A stretch of 64,000 nucleotides of DNA, taken from Strongylocentrotus purpuratus (Eukaryota; Echinodermata; Echinoidea; Camarodonta; Strongylocentrotidae). Below, in pieces: positions 11,461 through 24,288 of this stretch. The position numbers and the translations under genes are program-made. Below the pieces are notes generated by a model, which was not told where the DNA came from, searched no databases, and saw only the letters and a list, made by a program, of their open reading frames with translations. Location of the stretch: contig NW_022145611.1 in NCBI RefSeq assembly GCF_000002235.5, forward strand, positions 8,004,242-8,068,241, read 5' to 3'. Every line of letters starts with the position of its first letter. The stretch's first letter is position 1.

Positions 11461-11700
11461 TCTTACGGATAAAGTCGAGTCCTGGTCATGCAAATAAATT
11501 ATGAAAGAAACTGCTAATATCATTCCAGGTACTGAGAAAGGTTGATTATTGAGTTCATGGAAACAATTGTTTTTTGCAAAGGGGCTGTTCATCATAATGA
11601 TGACAAATTGACTAACTCTTCATGAAAATTCCACATACCAGTATGCAGATAAGGGTGTATTGGACTACACACACATTTGTGGCATCAGAATTTAGTCTAC
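11461..11700. mobile_element. Diverged MITE family A fragment
   Basis: The stretch beginning GGATAAAGTCGAGTCCTGG and including TTATGAAAGAAACTGC, AAAGGTTGATTATT and TGTATTGGACTACACACAC follows family A (474-867) in the same order with many changes. The ends are eroded, so exact limits are uncertain. Confidence 0.5.
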
Positions 11701-11738
11701 CATTTTAGATTTTTTTTTTCTTCTTCAGTATAGGGCAT

Positions 11739-11942
11739 TTAAAGCCCCACTGCACTTCTTACAGCAACTTGCGCCCTCTACAAACTCATATAGCAAACAA
11801 TGCCTAATCGAGGACCATTGGTCCCCCATAATCCCCTTTTTCTTATGTTAATTGAGAGCTGATTTGATGAGATAACCACCTGTCAGTGACCATGCAGGAA
11901 GGTTGAATCCCTCCTGGCCAAACTAGTGCAGTGGGGCTTTAA
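11739..11942. mobile_element. TTAA-flanked MITE with AGCCCCACTGCAC ends
   Basis: 204 bp flanked by TTAA on both sides. The left end AGCCCCACTGCAC and right end GTGCAGTGGGGCT are perfect inverses. No coding capacity. The TTAA duplication suggests mobilisation by a piggyBac- or Kolobok-type transposase. Confidence 0.8.
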
Positions 11943-12057
11943 AGAGCAATGTTTTTCATGAGACATTGCTACTTTAACGAATATAAAAGGATAATGGAAT
12001 GTTCTGTTTAATCCATGAGGAATAAAAAGAACAAGACAGCTCATAAATCATCTCCTC

Positions 12058-12111
12058 GGAGCCAGAAGGAAGTTATCAAATATCAGTCAGAGTCAATGCC
12101 CTTCTGGCTCC
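12058..12111. repeat. Hairpin repeat (GCCAGAAGG family), copy 1
   Basis: GGAGCCAGAAGG is followed about 30 bases later by its inverse CCTTCTGGCTCC, giving a short hairpin. The same hairpin, with related flanks, occurs near 21.2, 48.9, 56.0 and 60.8 kb. Confidence 0.7.
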
Positions 12112-12559
12112 AAACAGACAAGATCATTCATCACCGTCAGAAGAACCCAAACTTTTCTTTTTTAATGTTTCTTGATATCAAATGTGGCACATTGGTGAGA
12201 GAAAAGGGCAAGGGGCGATTAGAAACACAAAGACAAACAGTGAATCCACTTTGGAGGCTCCATTTTGTTTTCATCCAGCCTAGGGTTGTTTATCTGGATA
12301 TTGGAGTAATCTGTTTATTTGACTATTTCTTCTTTCTCATTTGACTGCCATGAACTTCTAAAATGAAAATTTTAAAGGTATACAGCTGCTATGTGCAAAG
12401 ATTCCAGGAGATGTCTAAATGTCCTATGTATAAATAGAAAATAACCATTCAAGTATTCAACTTTAGGGACATTTTTTTTTGTCAGTTTTTCAAAAGTGTG
12501 AAATATTAAACCATTTTGTAACTGGAAGGAAATGTTTAATTTATTCTCAGTTCTTAGTA

Positions 12560-12731
12560 AAGAAGAAGAAGAAGAAAAAAAGGAGGGAGAGGAAAAGAAG
12601 AAGAAGAAGAAGAAGAAGGTGGAGGAGGAGGAGGAGGAGGAGAAGGAGAAGAAGAAGAAGAAGAAGAAGAAGAAGAAGAAGAAGAAGAAGAAGAAGAAGA
12701 AGAAGAAGGAGAAGAAGAAGAAGAAGAAGAA

Positions 12732-12763
<32 letters not shown>

Positions 12764-13086
12764 AGGAGGAGAAGATAATGAAGAAGAAAAACAAGGAGGA
12801 GGAGGAGGAGAAAAAGAAGAAGAAGAAGAAAAAGAAAAAGAAAAAGAAGAAGAAGAAGAAGAAGAAGAAGAAGAAGAAGAAGAAGAAGAAGAAGAAGGAG
12901 GAGATGATGATGATGAAGAAGAAAAACAAGAAGAAGGAGAAGGAGGAAGAGAAGAAGAAGATGAAGAAGAAAAACAAGAAGAAGTAGAAGGAGGAAGAGA
13001 AGAAGAAGATGATGATGATGAAGAAGAAAAAGAAAAACAAGAAGGAGAAGAAGAAGAGGAGCAGGTGATGGAGACGAAGGAGGAAA
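12560..13086 (+). repeat. Long GAA/GGA microsatellite
   Basis: About 520 bases almost wholly purine on this strand, mainly (GAA)n with GGA and GAT interruptions. The long open frames on both strands (poly-Lys/Glu/Arg one way, poly-Phe/Leu the other) are artefacts of the repeat. Such mirror-symmetric purine tracts can form triplex DNA and commonly vary in length. Confidence 0.95.
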
Positions 13087-14440
13087 GCTTATCATTTTAT
13101 CCATATCAAGTTACTATGCACAAATACATCACAGGTCACACAATCATAAAACATAGATCTTGTGCATATAAAATAGCTTTTTAATAACCATCCATCTTTT
13201 GTTCTTGCTATCCTCGGGAATCTGTTTAAAAATGCATCAAATGCTGTAAAATATCCTACTCAACAGCAATTTCAATACCCTAATGTATTGCCCTCAGACA
13301 TCGTATACCGGTAATGATTATCATGTCGTTATAATGTACGCATGTTTCAAAGGTGATGCACAAAGCTAATTAAAATGCCATAGAATGACTATGTTAAAGT
13401 ACATGCAATCACGTTTCATTCAAATACAGATAATCCATGTAGATGTCAATATTTCTTAGGTCTAAACTCTAAAATAAATACCCCCAAAAAATAAAGATCA
13501 TGAGAAGCATAACACTTTCAGATATCAAGAGTATTTTCAACATCTAGAGAGAAACTTTAACTCTTATGACTTTGGAAGATTGCAGGGCAGCAGATGGGTA
13601 GACAGTGTGAAAGAATCACTTTTAAAAGTAAAGAAAGTCTTCAAATCTGCATATTATTTTAAAAAGTCTAAGTTTGGTAGAAACTTATGGACAGCAAGAC
13701 GATTATCAAATACAAATTAAAAAACATTTTCTTTCAAATGATTGAATTTGTAAATACTGAAAGTCAATTTGGTAAGTGACCTTTGCCAAAAGCTATTTCA
13801 AAACAAAGGAATTGATGTACAGAAGAGGCAAAAAAACAATTTTACACACTAAATAGTGACCACTTTCCATGAAATGTTTACAAATTTGTTTTCTCAGGCA
13901 TCAAATATGATAGAATACACAATCCACCCACTTTCAATTTTCCTTGATTACATTTAATAGTGCCCACACGATGCTGACATGTATACGACTTTCATTTTAG
14001 TCAATTCTGATGAATATTCCAATATGCCTTTAATCTCGTTCCTGACCCATATTGCCGCTCTTCCCCGGGGTATATTCAGAACAAAGATTGGATTCATTTG
14101 ACGACAACGATGCATATCTATATACTCCGAATTATGAAATTCTTTCTCACCAATTTCACTTTAATTCATATTGCTTTGCAGTGTGTGTATGGGATCAGGC
14201 AGCTCAAAGCTTGTATTTCATTTTGTCATGCTCCATCTTTTCGCTCAGTGATTACCTGTATACTGTCTTTTCTGTTCTTTTGTTTTTCATCCTGTTAGTT
14301 TTTTCATATTCTTTTCTCAATTTGTTATTGTGGTTCCCACATTTTCTGTTAGTCGTTTATTATTCTCCCCTTCATCTACATTTCATTATCTCTTCGTCTG
14401 GGTTATTTTTCCTACAATCAATATATACAGTATACATGTA
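13087..14440. other. Intron sequence without recognised features
   Basis: About 1.3 kb of AT-rich DNA between two microsatellite blocks. No exon with acceptable splice sites and no repeat with paired ends was seen. Confidence 0.4.
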
Positions 14441-14444
14441 TCTC

Positions 14445-14447
14445 TAT

Positions 14448-14523
<76 letters not shown>

Positions 14524-14567
14524 CAATCTACTCTCAATCACTCTATTCTCTAGTTGTTCCCCTCCCT

Positions 14568-14602
<35 letters not shown>

Positions 14603-14830
14603 GTTCATCCTATCCCCTTTCTCAATTTCTCCTTTGAGGTAGTACATTGCATGTGTGTGCTATTGATATCTTGTGAAATTTCTCTCTCTCTCTTTCCACC
14701 CCCCCCCCCCTCCCTCTCTCTGTCTCTGTCTCTGTCTCTGTCTCTGTCTCTCTCCCTCTCTCTGTCTCTGTCTCTGTCACTGTTTCTCTTTCTTTCTGTC
14801 TCTCCCTCTCTCTCTCTCCATCTTTTCCCT
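14445..14830 (+). repeat. CT and CTGT microsatellite block
   Basis: Successive (CT)n runs at about 14448-14520 and 14567-14600, a C homopolymer near 14699, then (TCTCTG)n near 14720-14800. Reading frames through it give Ser/Leu strings without meaning. Confidence 0.85.
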
Positions 14831-16131
14831 CATTCTCTTTCTTCGTCTGCTTATAACAAGGTAAACTTCCCCTTTCCTTTCCTTTCCTTCCATCAGTACC
14901 AACACATCCAAGAAGAACAGTCGCCATTCAGGGATGTTTTCCTTGGCAATGAATGAACATTCCCTACCCAAACACCACTCCACTCCTCAAGTTCTACCAA
15001 GCGCTTCATCTGAAAGTCAGATATCCTCCATGACTTGCAGATGTTCCTGCTAGCGCTGGATCAATATCAGCTTGTCTTCGTTCACCGTTTATCGACATTC
15101 ACGGCAGACTCATGCTACTACTACCTGGAGAATGCACAACTACATGTACTGCAAACGCAAGAACATCAAAACAATTTTTTACAACTGTATCCTCCATGGA
15201 CATTTAGATGGAAAAGGGAATTCTATTGAAAGCAAGAAGAGCTTCAGCTATAGGCCCATTTACACAACCCCAAAAATTATTTTGAAAAACAATGATTTTG
15301 GGGTTTTTTTTGGGGGGGGGGGTTTACTACCACTTACACCAGCGAAACACTAAAATGTATGAAAAATATACGATGTAAATGCAGCTTATGTTGAATTGTA
15401 TGACTTATGACAATTCTATTTTCATTATGGTTGTGTACATCATTATTTTTTCTTTTCTTTTAAAAATGGTAATCTTCAATGTACTCTCAAGAGAATAACC
15501 ATAACCATAACCAAATTGTAATTGCTTTTGTATTGATTTGAATGAATACAAACATGTACAGAAGAGTAAACATTGCATAAGAGTTCATTTACAGTTTAAA
15601 CTAAACAATCAATGATTTTAAGTGCATTAAACTAAACTATCGATGATTTTAACTGCATTTTGCAACAAACTTATTTTATGAGGTAAATGAGTGAAAATCC
15701 ATAGAAGAAATATTCTTAAAGTGTTATGGCGAGTTCAGGTATAAATGGAACTTCAATTATACCACATTGTAATTCAATCATATACAATAATTGCTCTCCA
15801 AAGCACTGCAGATCACTCAATACTTATAAACTCTGAGGGAAAGACTTGAAATACCTAGAATTCTGCTTAAACATAAATAAGACTGCAACATTGCACAATA
15901 CAACTCAGACATCTGCCGCAGCGATTTCTTCGCTAAAACTTGCCCATCGATCAGCACTTCATCTGAGAGCTGGAAAACGTTAGCCCTGTGTTATTAATTA
16001 ATACCATTTTGGCTCTGATCCGACGCCTTCTGAGTGTGCAGAGATTGACTTGAGACTACACCAAAATAAGTTGTAATATGAAAATACAACATTGTGCAGA
16101 CCAGGTATAAACATGTACATGTATGTGTTGC
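14831..16131. other. Intron sequence with minor repeat fragments
   Basis: No gene recognised. Around 15250-15345 a phrase GGCCCATTTACACA followed by AAAATTATTTTGAAAAAC and a G homopolymer resembles sequence near 42675, suggesting an old dispersed repeat without clear ends. Confidence 0.35.
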
Positions 16132-16399
16132 TTAAAGGAAGTGTAGCTTGGCAAATACTGGTTAACGCCATCTGCGTCTTCTTTTGGACAACTGCACGTA
16201 AACGAATGGACTTGATTAACGGTCAGCGAGGGCTAGCGTTCGTGAAACAGACTGAAGTTCTCCCCACGCTTTGGTTTTGCGTATGTTGCCCGAACGTGAT
16301 TGCTGCGGTCGCGTCGCCGGTAGTCGTATTATACCCGATTGGCCCCCGAGTCAGGCCACGGGAAAGATACTTAGTCTTGTCAGGCTACACTCCCTTTAA
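16132..16399. mobile_element. TTAA-flanked, CpG-rich MITE
   Basis: 268 bp between two TTAA sites. The left end AGGAAGTGTAGCTTGGC is matched by the inverse of the right end GTCAGGCTACACTCCCT with a few mismatches. The interior is unusually CpG-rich for this window. The 138-codon open frame that crosses its right end shows no domain and is best read as chance. Confidence 0.65.
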
Positions 16400-16734
16400 C
16401 TCTAGGCAATGTAATGTAGATGTGCAGCTAGGGCATGACTTGAGACATCGCAAAGTTCTGATACAAATTAAATATAAGATCAGGCATAGCAACATTTCTT
16501 CCCTGTGACTTGCACATCGCTCAGCACTCCAGAATGACTTGAAGATATCGCCCCATGTCTTACACCAGAGCCTTGAACAGAAGAAGGTGTGAACGGATAA
16601 AACGTGGTTCATGTATGCCCAATATTAATCTCCTCCTTCCTCTGCAAAGAAAAACTATCCCTGGAGTTTCTGACTAACGGTTACGGCTCTGCAAGGAAGC
16701 GAGCCGTTAATCCTCAGACACAACCAAGGAAGGT

Positions 16735-17470
16735 GGTAAACAACACAATGTGAGGGTTGAAGAGACTCAAGACTGACTTGTTTGTATTATCCCCAGCTCA
16801 ATAGATATGAAATCATAGTGTCAACAGAGACACACCAAGCAATAGGCTAGACAACACAATGCAAGGGTATAGGTTTGTTCACATTATTTCTACATCAATA
16901 GATATATTTCATCAATAGATATATTTCATCAATGTTATTCAAAATGAAAAGAGAGTAAGAAACCATGGCTTGTTTACATTATCGCCAACCTTTGTGGACA
17001 TAGTGTCAAGGAACAATTCACTGTTGATCCTTGAAATATCCAAAAATCATAAAGTTCCCTGGACCATTCACGGTGATGAACACTTCCGCAGAAAATGGAA
17101 CCCTGGACAGACTTCCAACCGTTATTCTGGCCTCAGTCCATGTCTCCATGAAAATAAGTGTGAAAATCAAGCTCAGGTGTCAATTCTTGGATAAACCCAG
17201 CTTCATGTATAAGTTGCAATGAGACAGTTGGAGAAACTCTACGCTTGTTTACATTACCGGTACATGAATTGGGGTGTGAACACACAACAGAGACACATCT
17301 AGAGGAGTAGTGGACAAAACATATTTGGATTGTTTACGATATAAATTCAGCTGATAGTAGTCTTGACAGGATACTTGGATCTTTAGGGCTCACTAGACAG
17401 AGTGGTAGACAACAAAACAGAGTAGTAGACAACAAAATAAAGGTGTAGTTGCAGACATAAAGACTCGGCT
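16735..17470. repeat. Eroded tandem repeats, unit roughly 200-250 bp
   Basis: Phrases such as CTTGTTTACATTA, GTGTCAACAGAGACACA, ATAGATAT and GTAGACAACAAAA recur in a loose order four or so times. The copies are strongly diverged, so unit length and limits are approximate. Confidence 0.4.
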
Positions 17471-17629
17471 GACACAAGTGTGAACACCAGCTGATCTTGT
17501 ATTGATTTTAAAACAATAGCGGTACCCTCAAGTTAGGAAATGCACTTGAAACCACAATCAAGGTCATCTTGAAATTGAGCTTGTACTAAACTTCCACAGT
17601 AGCTTCCTGATCATTCCTCAGCATACCAC

Positions 17630-18035
17630 TTAAAGATGAAGTTGAGTTCTGGTCATGCGATTGCATAGTGAAAGAAATGGTGTGGAATCGACCAGAAAAG
17701 GTTGATCATCTAGCATATAAGAATTTGTGTGTATTGCAAGGTTCTGGAATCATCAAAATGATAAGAAATTTGGCCAAGTCTTGGTAAAGTTACAAACACT
17801 GTACACAGAAAGATGTATATGGGACTACACGAACACGTGGCGTAAAAATCCTACCCCCCCCCCCCCCCCCCGAGTTTTACGATGTTACATGACATATTTA
17901 GAATATAAAGGCATTTGAAGAGCCATGCTTTTCAGGGAACATGTCTTATCTGATGTTCTTCCACACTTGTATAATAAGAATATAACGCTCACAAATTATT
18001 TTTCACCTCTTCCCAGAACTCAACCTTCTCTTTAA
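17630..18035. mobile_element. TTAA-flanked MITE, family A copy 2
   Basis: 406 bp, nearly identical to 474-867 over its whole length, with the same inverted ends and TTAA flanks. It differs mainly by a C homopolymer expansion near 17854-17870 and scattered substitutions. Because the two copies are so alike, the family looks relatively young. Confidence 0.8.
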
Positions 18036-18073
18036 CTCTGAGGCAAGCAAATCTGAGGCAAGCAAACATCTCA

Positions 18074-18262
18074 TACAGTCAAATTTGCTTTCTAAAGTGA
18101 CCACTTGTATAGAAAGACCAACTGTCTATAAAGACTGCATATTTTGGTCTTCCTTGAGCAGAGTTTTCCATTGAAACCTACACTGAAGGAACCTGTACTT
18201 AAAGACCACCTGCTCATAAAGACCATTTCTTTGTCTCCCTTGAGCGGTCTTTATATACAGTT
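18074..18262. mobile_element. Diverged MITE family B copy
   Basis: Begins TACAGTCAAATTTGC and repeats AAAGACCA and GACCACTTG motifs, like 2470-2643 and 46623-46797. The right end (TATATACAGTTCTC) is eroded. It lies directly after a family A MITE. Confidence 0.5.
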
Positions 18263-18742
18263 CTCATTGTTTATCCAATTACTGAATACCGGTAAGAAAA
18301 AAAATCATAGCAAGTTCCCATGCACGTTGGATTAATTTAACCTCAGTGCAAAACAATAACAACCGATCACAAAAATAATCTTCCAGACTTGAAAAGGAAC
18401 ATCTCTGTGCAGTTCAGCTTAATGAGAACACCCCTTATGAGAGCTGATTCCATAAGAGGTTCAACCGTTCCACCCACCCAAAATAAATCAAGCAAAGTCA
18501 TCATCAAAGTGATGATCTAACTTCTGAAATCTGAATGTAGAGGACCTTTCCCCTACATTCATTTGTTTTGATTCCTCTACACGATGATGAATGCATTAAG
18601 TGGCATGAGGATGATAAAAGTCGATGAGACATTATGAAAATTTTATAGGGAAAAGTGTAGCATCCTCCCGTCATCTACTCTCTGTTGACATGATTGATCG
18701 TGTACATAGTTCAAGAGCTTGGAAAGTGTTTGCTCAATTGGC

Positions 18743-19133
18743 GCGTCTTCATCAGCTCGAGATTGCCAAGTAGCCCGCTATTTCTGATTTGGGAAATAAT
18801 CAGGAAGTAACAAATCGCGTCTTCACTACCTCGAGATTCGACCTCGAAAATCAAAACTCGACCTTGAGAAATTAGCTCGAGATGTTTTGCTCAGCGTTAG
18901 CGCGTATTGCAAATCTTCGGTCTAGTGAGGACGCACGGGACAAATAGCTGGATATTTCGCCAAATAGAGGGATATTTTGCAAACTATCCCAAGATATCTT
19001 GGGATGACAATCCTGAACAAATATCCTTCTAATTGCTACTTTGGTCTGATGAAGACGCAAATTAGCTGGATAGTTTGCGATCGGGATAGTTCAAATAGCT
19101 GGATATTTGGCAATCTCGAGATAGTGAAGACAG
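18743..19133. mobile_element. Foldback element with CTCGAGATTGCCAA arms
   Basis: The left arm CGTCTTCATCAGCTCGAGAT, running on into TGCCAAGTA, is inverted at the right end as TATTTGGCAATCTCGAG followed by ATAGTGAAGACA. Inside, GTCTTCACTACCTCGAGAT and AATAGCTGGATATTT phrases recur in both orientations, giving several alternative hairpins. About 390 bp, CpG-richer than its flanks, non-coding. Confidence 0.6.
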
Positions 19134-19139
19134 GCCTAT

Positions 19140-20014
19140 AGCTTCGTGTCTGAAAAGTACACTTTCTGTTCAGGTAAACATAAGACAGTTGTCAAAGACA
19201 AGGAAAGATACATTCACAAGCACTTGTACAGAGACCTTTAACCAAAAAGGAACATAACAATTGTCACTAGCTTTAACCATCTCCTAATAAATTGAATAAA
19301 TATTAATGATTTCTATTGGATATACAATCATCCTAAAGTTGATTTCTTGAAAGTCTTTGTGATCATATTTGAGATCGTATTCTCTATATAATTACGTTTT
19401 TGAATACTAAAGCTGCATTCACACACACTAAACAAAACTGGATATGCAGTGTATACACCTAAGATATCATTCCGTATACATGTACAACTAAAAGATCAGA
19501 GGTATATGTAGCTCAATAATCAATATTACACTCTTTCAAATATTCTTTTTCTTTAAATAATCAATAAGAACTTATTTTGCACACATAAAAAGAACCTTGA
19601 AAGTTGAATCGTTGAGATTTGCCGAAAATCAGAAGTTATATCCAAAATTTGTAGTGAAAAGTACAGAACAGAATACACTGACTAGAATTAATAAATCTCT
19701 AGATAATCCAATAATTAGTCAAAAGATAAGGTGATCTAATATGGTTCTAATTCACGACAGAGATATTCCGTGGCATGAGAACAAATTGATAAAGCTTTTT
19801 TCAATAAGTGTGCGTAAGTATGGGACATATGGCTACCGAGATAACTAATCTGAGATTACTTTATTAACCGATATTAATTGGATTTAATGCAATATGAAAT
19901 GGATTAAGGAGGATAAGCAAGGATCCCCCTACTTGAGACAGTTTTCTCTACACCGTATCCCACGCCATATGGCAAGTTGTCACATGGATAACTCTTGTTC
20001 GGTCGCAGCCTAAT
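19140..20014. other. Intron sequence, nothing recognised
   Basis: AT-rich DNA between the foldback element and the tandem array. No exon or paired repeat ends found. Confidence 0.4.
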
Positions 20015-20885
20015 TGGTCAGACAAAAAATAACAAAACTGTATCTTTAAGGAGGGGATTGAGTAAGTACTGGAAGGGCTAAAATGCATGATGTTAGCTTT
20101 TGCCTTAAATAAAGCGTCAGACAAGAGACAACAAAAAGTATATCTTTGAAGAAAAAATTGAATTCCATAAAGGCAAGCTTTTTTACGCAACATATACACA
20201 TACATGTAATATGTCAGGCAAAAAGCAACAAAAGATATACTTTGACAGAGAAAGTTAAGTATTGGAAAGAAAATATATCTACACTATTAAGAGCCTTTTA
20301 TTTTCTTTTTATCTTTATGACATTAAAAGATCAGACAAAAGACAAAAAACAAATCACAAAACACATCTCAACAAAAGGTATATCTGAAGAGAAAAATAAA
20401 TTCTGAGGGGCAAATATCCAGACTATGCTAAGAAATTTTCTTACACAAACAAATACAGGTCAGACAAAAAGAAAACAAAAGAGGTACAATTAAAGAGGAG
20501 GTTATATGTAAGAACAAGAAAGGTCAAATATCTATGCCAAGACTTTTGTTCTTTGTCAACAAACATGTATATTCCAGACAAGAGACAATAGAAATATAAT
20601 TTTTCACATGAAAATTGAATACCAAGAGGGCAAATATATATTCAAAGAGCTTATTTTCTTAGACAACATACATGTAGGCCTCTACACACATGGGAAGGTC
20701 AGATTTTAAAAAAACAGAGGTATCTTTACAGGAAAGTAAAGTACTGGAAAGGCAAAATATCTATGCTAAGAGCATTTTTCTTTGTCAAAAGATAACAAAA
20801 TCCATATTTTTTGAGAGAAAATTGAATTTTGGGAGGGCAACTATCCATGCCAAGAGCCTTTTCCTTACACATCATGTCAACACAA
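20015..20885 (+). repeat. Degenerate tandem array, unit about 115 bp, ~8 copies
   Basis: The phrase GTCAGACAAAAGACAACAAA, or a close variant, starts a unit near 20018, 20117, 20213, 20330, 20458, 20574 and 20698, with a weaker one near 20798, that is every 96-128 bases. Each unit continues with TATATCTTTGA, GAGAAAATTGAATACTGG, AGGGCAAATATCTATGC and AAGAGCCTTTTCTT in the same order. The copies are diverged, so the array is old. It sits inside the proposed large intron. Confidence 0.75.
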
Positions 20886-21150
20886 TCATATCAGAGACAA
20901 TAACGGATTGTATGTGTATCTTGAATGTAGGAAATTCCTCTCTGAATTCTCAGGAATTGATTCTAAAAAAAAATACACATAGGGTTGTTGGGAAGACAAC
21001 TTTCTAAAAATTCCTTTAACTAGATGCTTCAACATTCCTTTAAATACAAAATGTTTGAGTTGAGTACACAATTATACCTACAAGTCATCTTGTCAGCTTT
21101 TAGTAAACTTCACTCACTGTTTCAGAGGCAATTTCAGGAAACATTGTATT

Positions 21151-21266
21151 GTCTGTTGAGAGCCAGAACGACATTAAGTAAAATTGTCTGTCTGGAGCCA
21201 GAAGGTTGTTAACTCTGTGTTAAAGTAGATAAGTTAATGCCCTTCTGGCTCTCAGCAGATGACATC
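21151..21266. repeat. Hairpin repeat (GCCAGAAGG family), copy 2, doubled
   Basis: Contains CTGTTGAGAGCCAGAAC, then GGAGCCAGAAGG, then GTTAATGCCCTTCTGGCTCT. The last two form the hairpin seen at 12.06, 48.9, 56.0 and 60.8 kb. The extra left arm suggests a partial duplication. Confidence 0.7.
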
Positions 21267-22416
21267 ACAGTTTCACTGGTGTTTACATCTTAGTAAGCAG
21301 CTCCAACTGGATACCTCGCTTAACTCGATTATCAAATATTTGACCATTCTGTGAAAGATTGATTATGTTTGCGAGGAGGCATCTTTACCCTCACCGCCTT
21401 TCGATTACTCCAACAGATTGGATGTTTATCCCAATCGGGTTTTGGATTTTAGCTCAGATACCTTTCCGAGGCCTCCCAGCGAAGTTCAAATATAGACTAT
21501 TTAATGACCTCTTTTAAGCAAATTAAAACACCATCCTCCTCCCCTGAGCATTTTAAAAGATACTAGTCCTGTTCAATCCTTTAATCAATTTAAATTTTGG
21601 CCTCATCACAAATATCATCAGCTTTTTCAAACAAGAAAACATAAAAATGGGATTTTAATCATAATTTGTAACCTTCCACCAATAAGACATTGACTAAACA
21701 ATATTTACTATAATTGCAATGCTATTTTGTGGGAAGAAAAGAGATAAAAGATTTATCAATCATTGGAGCAAGGCTAATAAGGAATCCAAGCACACCCAAT
21801 CATCGCAACCTACTGGCCTGGGGGCCATTGTTGTACTTATACTCTGCTCCCCAGTCGGCTCCACATTTGCAAATATGATTAGTTTACCGGCGTGTATTAT
21901 GTCTAATGCCGGGGACAGATGATTTAATTTTCAGATCATAATACGTGATTGGATTCCCACACATTTGAGGTTTCGGTCTGACGGTCAGTCGGTTGGAGGA
22001 TGGGTGGGTCAGTCGTGGAGAAAGTGATTGCCTGCATGCCTGGCTGAATGAATGGTTGGTTGATAGTCATAACTGGAGCTTATAATGATTGGTTTGGTGA
22101 CAAATAACTCTATTTTGTTTGAAAATTATTAAATTTCTTCCAGTCTTGATCATTTTTGCTATCTCTATCTACATGTATCAGGTATCTACATGTATATCTG
22201 TCACTCTTTTGTCTTCCCTCAGGCTCCATCTCTTCATCTTTCTTTCTCTATCTTAATATCTGTATATATGTAGATCCAGATACATGTATTTCTTTATCTC
22301 CCTCACACTCTCCCTGTCTCTCCACATTTTTTAACCATTCTGATACTAATACTACAAGAACATAATCACAAATGAATTATCTTTCAAACTAGATCTTTAT
22401 CTATCTCTTTTCTCTC

Positions 22417-22448
<32 letters not shown>

Positions 22449-24285
22449 TACCAAGAGATATTCCTTTCTTTGACTATCTTACTTTTTCTTTTACTTTTTG
22501 TCGATATAAATCATTCTCTTTCACTTTTCTTTCTTTTCCCCTCTCTCTCTCTACCCCCTTTTCTTTCCTCATATACTGTAGCTGTCCTGTTTTTTTTAAT
22601 ACATTAAATAACATAAAATCTAAATAACTAGTTTCTTGTGGTTTGAGATAATTTCCGAATCTTGTTATACCCCCCCCCCTTCTCTCTCTCTCCCTGTACT
22701 ATCCAATCAGATTATGATTAAGACAACAAAATGACAAAATTCCATCTCATCATCACCAACAACAAAATGGAAGTCGGCGGATCGTCGGCTACATAGATCA
22801 CATGACATACAGAAAGGCAGATGGGCAGACAGATGGATGGTAGCCTTTAAACTGATTTTCCTTGCTGTCTGCACATGGGGGAGTATTTGATTGATAAGTT
22901 ACTGATATGAAACTTAAATTAAACTACTCAATTACAATTGGGTTACCTGATTACCACTGCTCACTGCCACACATTCACTTTTGTGTCAGCTTCTGAAACT
23001 GAGATTTTATCCCTTGATTTGCTGAGCAGGTGCATTCATTAATCTGATTTGGAAGAAGAAATCTTCTAGGATTTCAAGAATAAAGCAACCTTCTCCAAAA
23101 CATAAGCCTTTAAACCGTGAAAAGTCCTTCCAAAAGTAGATATTCAAGTATCTTTCAATTTATAATCTTAGAAGTTTTATTGTTGTTTTTCTTTTCTATA
23201 AATAACTGCTGGTCGCATGAAGCAATGCATGCATGAGCTTACGCACAGGAGATCTAGCTATACATTGGTTTGCAAAACCAGCAACAAAATGTTGGCTGCA
23301 GCATCTTTGAGAACACTTGAAAAAGTTTGGAGTACAACATGAATATACATGTTCATGCTTTATTGGTTTAAAATGAAGTGATGCAAATCTTTCCCCCATA
23401 TTGAGGAAAGCAAAATGACAAGGGAAAAGGTTATATTGTTATTAAATAAATTACTTTTTAACTCAAACATTTACTTTGATGAATCATGGCAAGCTTCTAG
23501 CCATGATTTCTGTCTGTTAGAACACTATTTATTCAGTTACATGTATGTATACACGAGAAGGAATTTTGTTCTTCAAAGTTCAAACAGAAACAAAAACTAA
23601 GTCATGTGTTTAAAACATCTTTTAAATGTTATGTGTGCAACAGATTCAAAGCAATCAATTATTCACTCAAGGGAATTTTTTCTGAGAAATGTGTGTGTGT
23701 GTGCGCATGTTTTCCAACTTAAATCAGTTTTAATGTCCGAGATGTGGTTTTGAAATGATGGTATATCTATCATATTAAGCACTTAACAAGTGTGTAGTTG
23801 CAGTTTCAAGTTCATATTTTCCATCATATTTCATATGTGTACGTGCCCTGTGACAGGCATCCATTAAAATTGATTTGTTGAAATTTATGTCATCCGTGGG
23901 GTGACAACTAAGTTTCGGATTCACATCATTTGTCAAACTAGCAACGTGTGCTGATGGTACGTAATTCATCAAATACAAAGTTTTAATGAACATATTCAAG
24001 TCAAAATTTACAGTTTGAACTCTTGGAGGTAACATTCGGAATGTATTACAAGTGATTATACATGTAAAAGTTCACTGCAGGAGCTCCATTATTTCACAGC
24101 ATGAAACTATCGTAAATCTAGACCATTCAAAATATTGCAAAATATACTAAACTGCTCATAGGAAAATTAGAAGGGGTGGTAGGGTAGTATTTTTTTTCTT
24201 TCTTTACTGTTCCTTAAAAGAGACGGAAGCTTTCAGGAATGGGGGAGGAGGGGGAGGAGGGGGGGGAGGGGTTTACCAACTTCTC
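21267..24285. other. Intron sequence with small CT microsatellites
   Basis: No exon recognised in about 3 kb. It holds a CT-rich stretch near 22385-22560 with a (CT)n run at about 22425-22448, a C homopolymer near 22670, a short GT run near 23695 and a G-rich block at 24240-24272 that could form a G-quadruplex. Confidence 0.45.
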
Positions 24286-24288
24286 TGA

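Noticed and set aside
12372-13104. Long open frames on both strands (up to 222 codons) in the GAA tract
   Set aside because: They are poly-Phe/Leu or poly-Lys/Arg/Glu strings produced by a trinucleotide repeat, with no non-repeat domain.
16092-16508. 138-codon plus-strand frame
   Set aside because: It spans a CpG-rich TTAA-flanked MITE and has no recognisable domain.
20015-20885. CRISPR-like array
   Set aside because: Regular spacing comes from whole diverged units with no conserved repeat plus unique spacer pattern, and the DNA is plainly animal.
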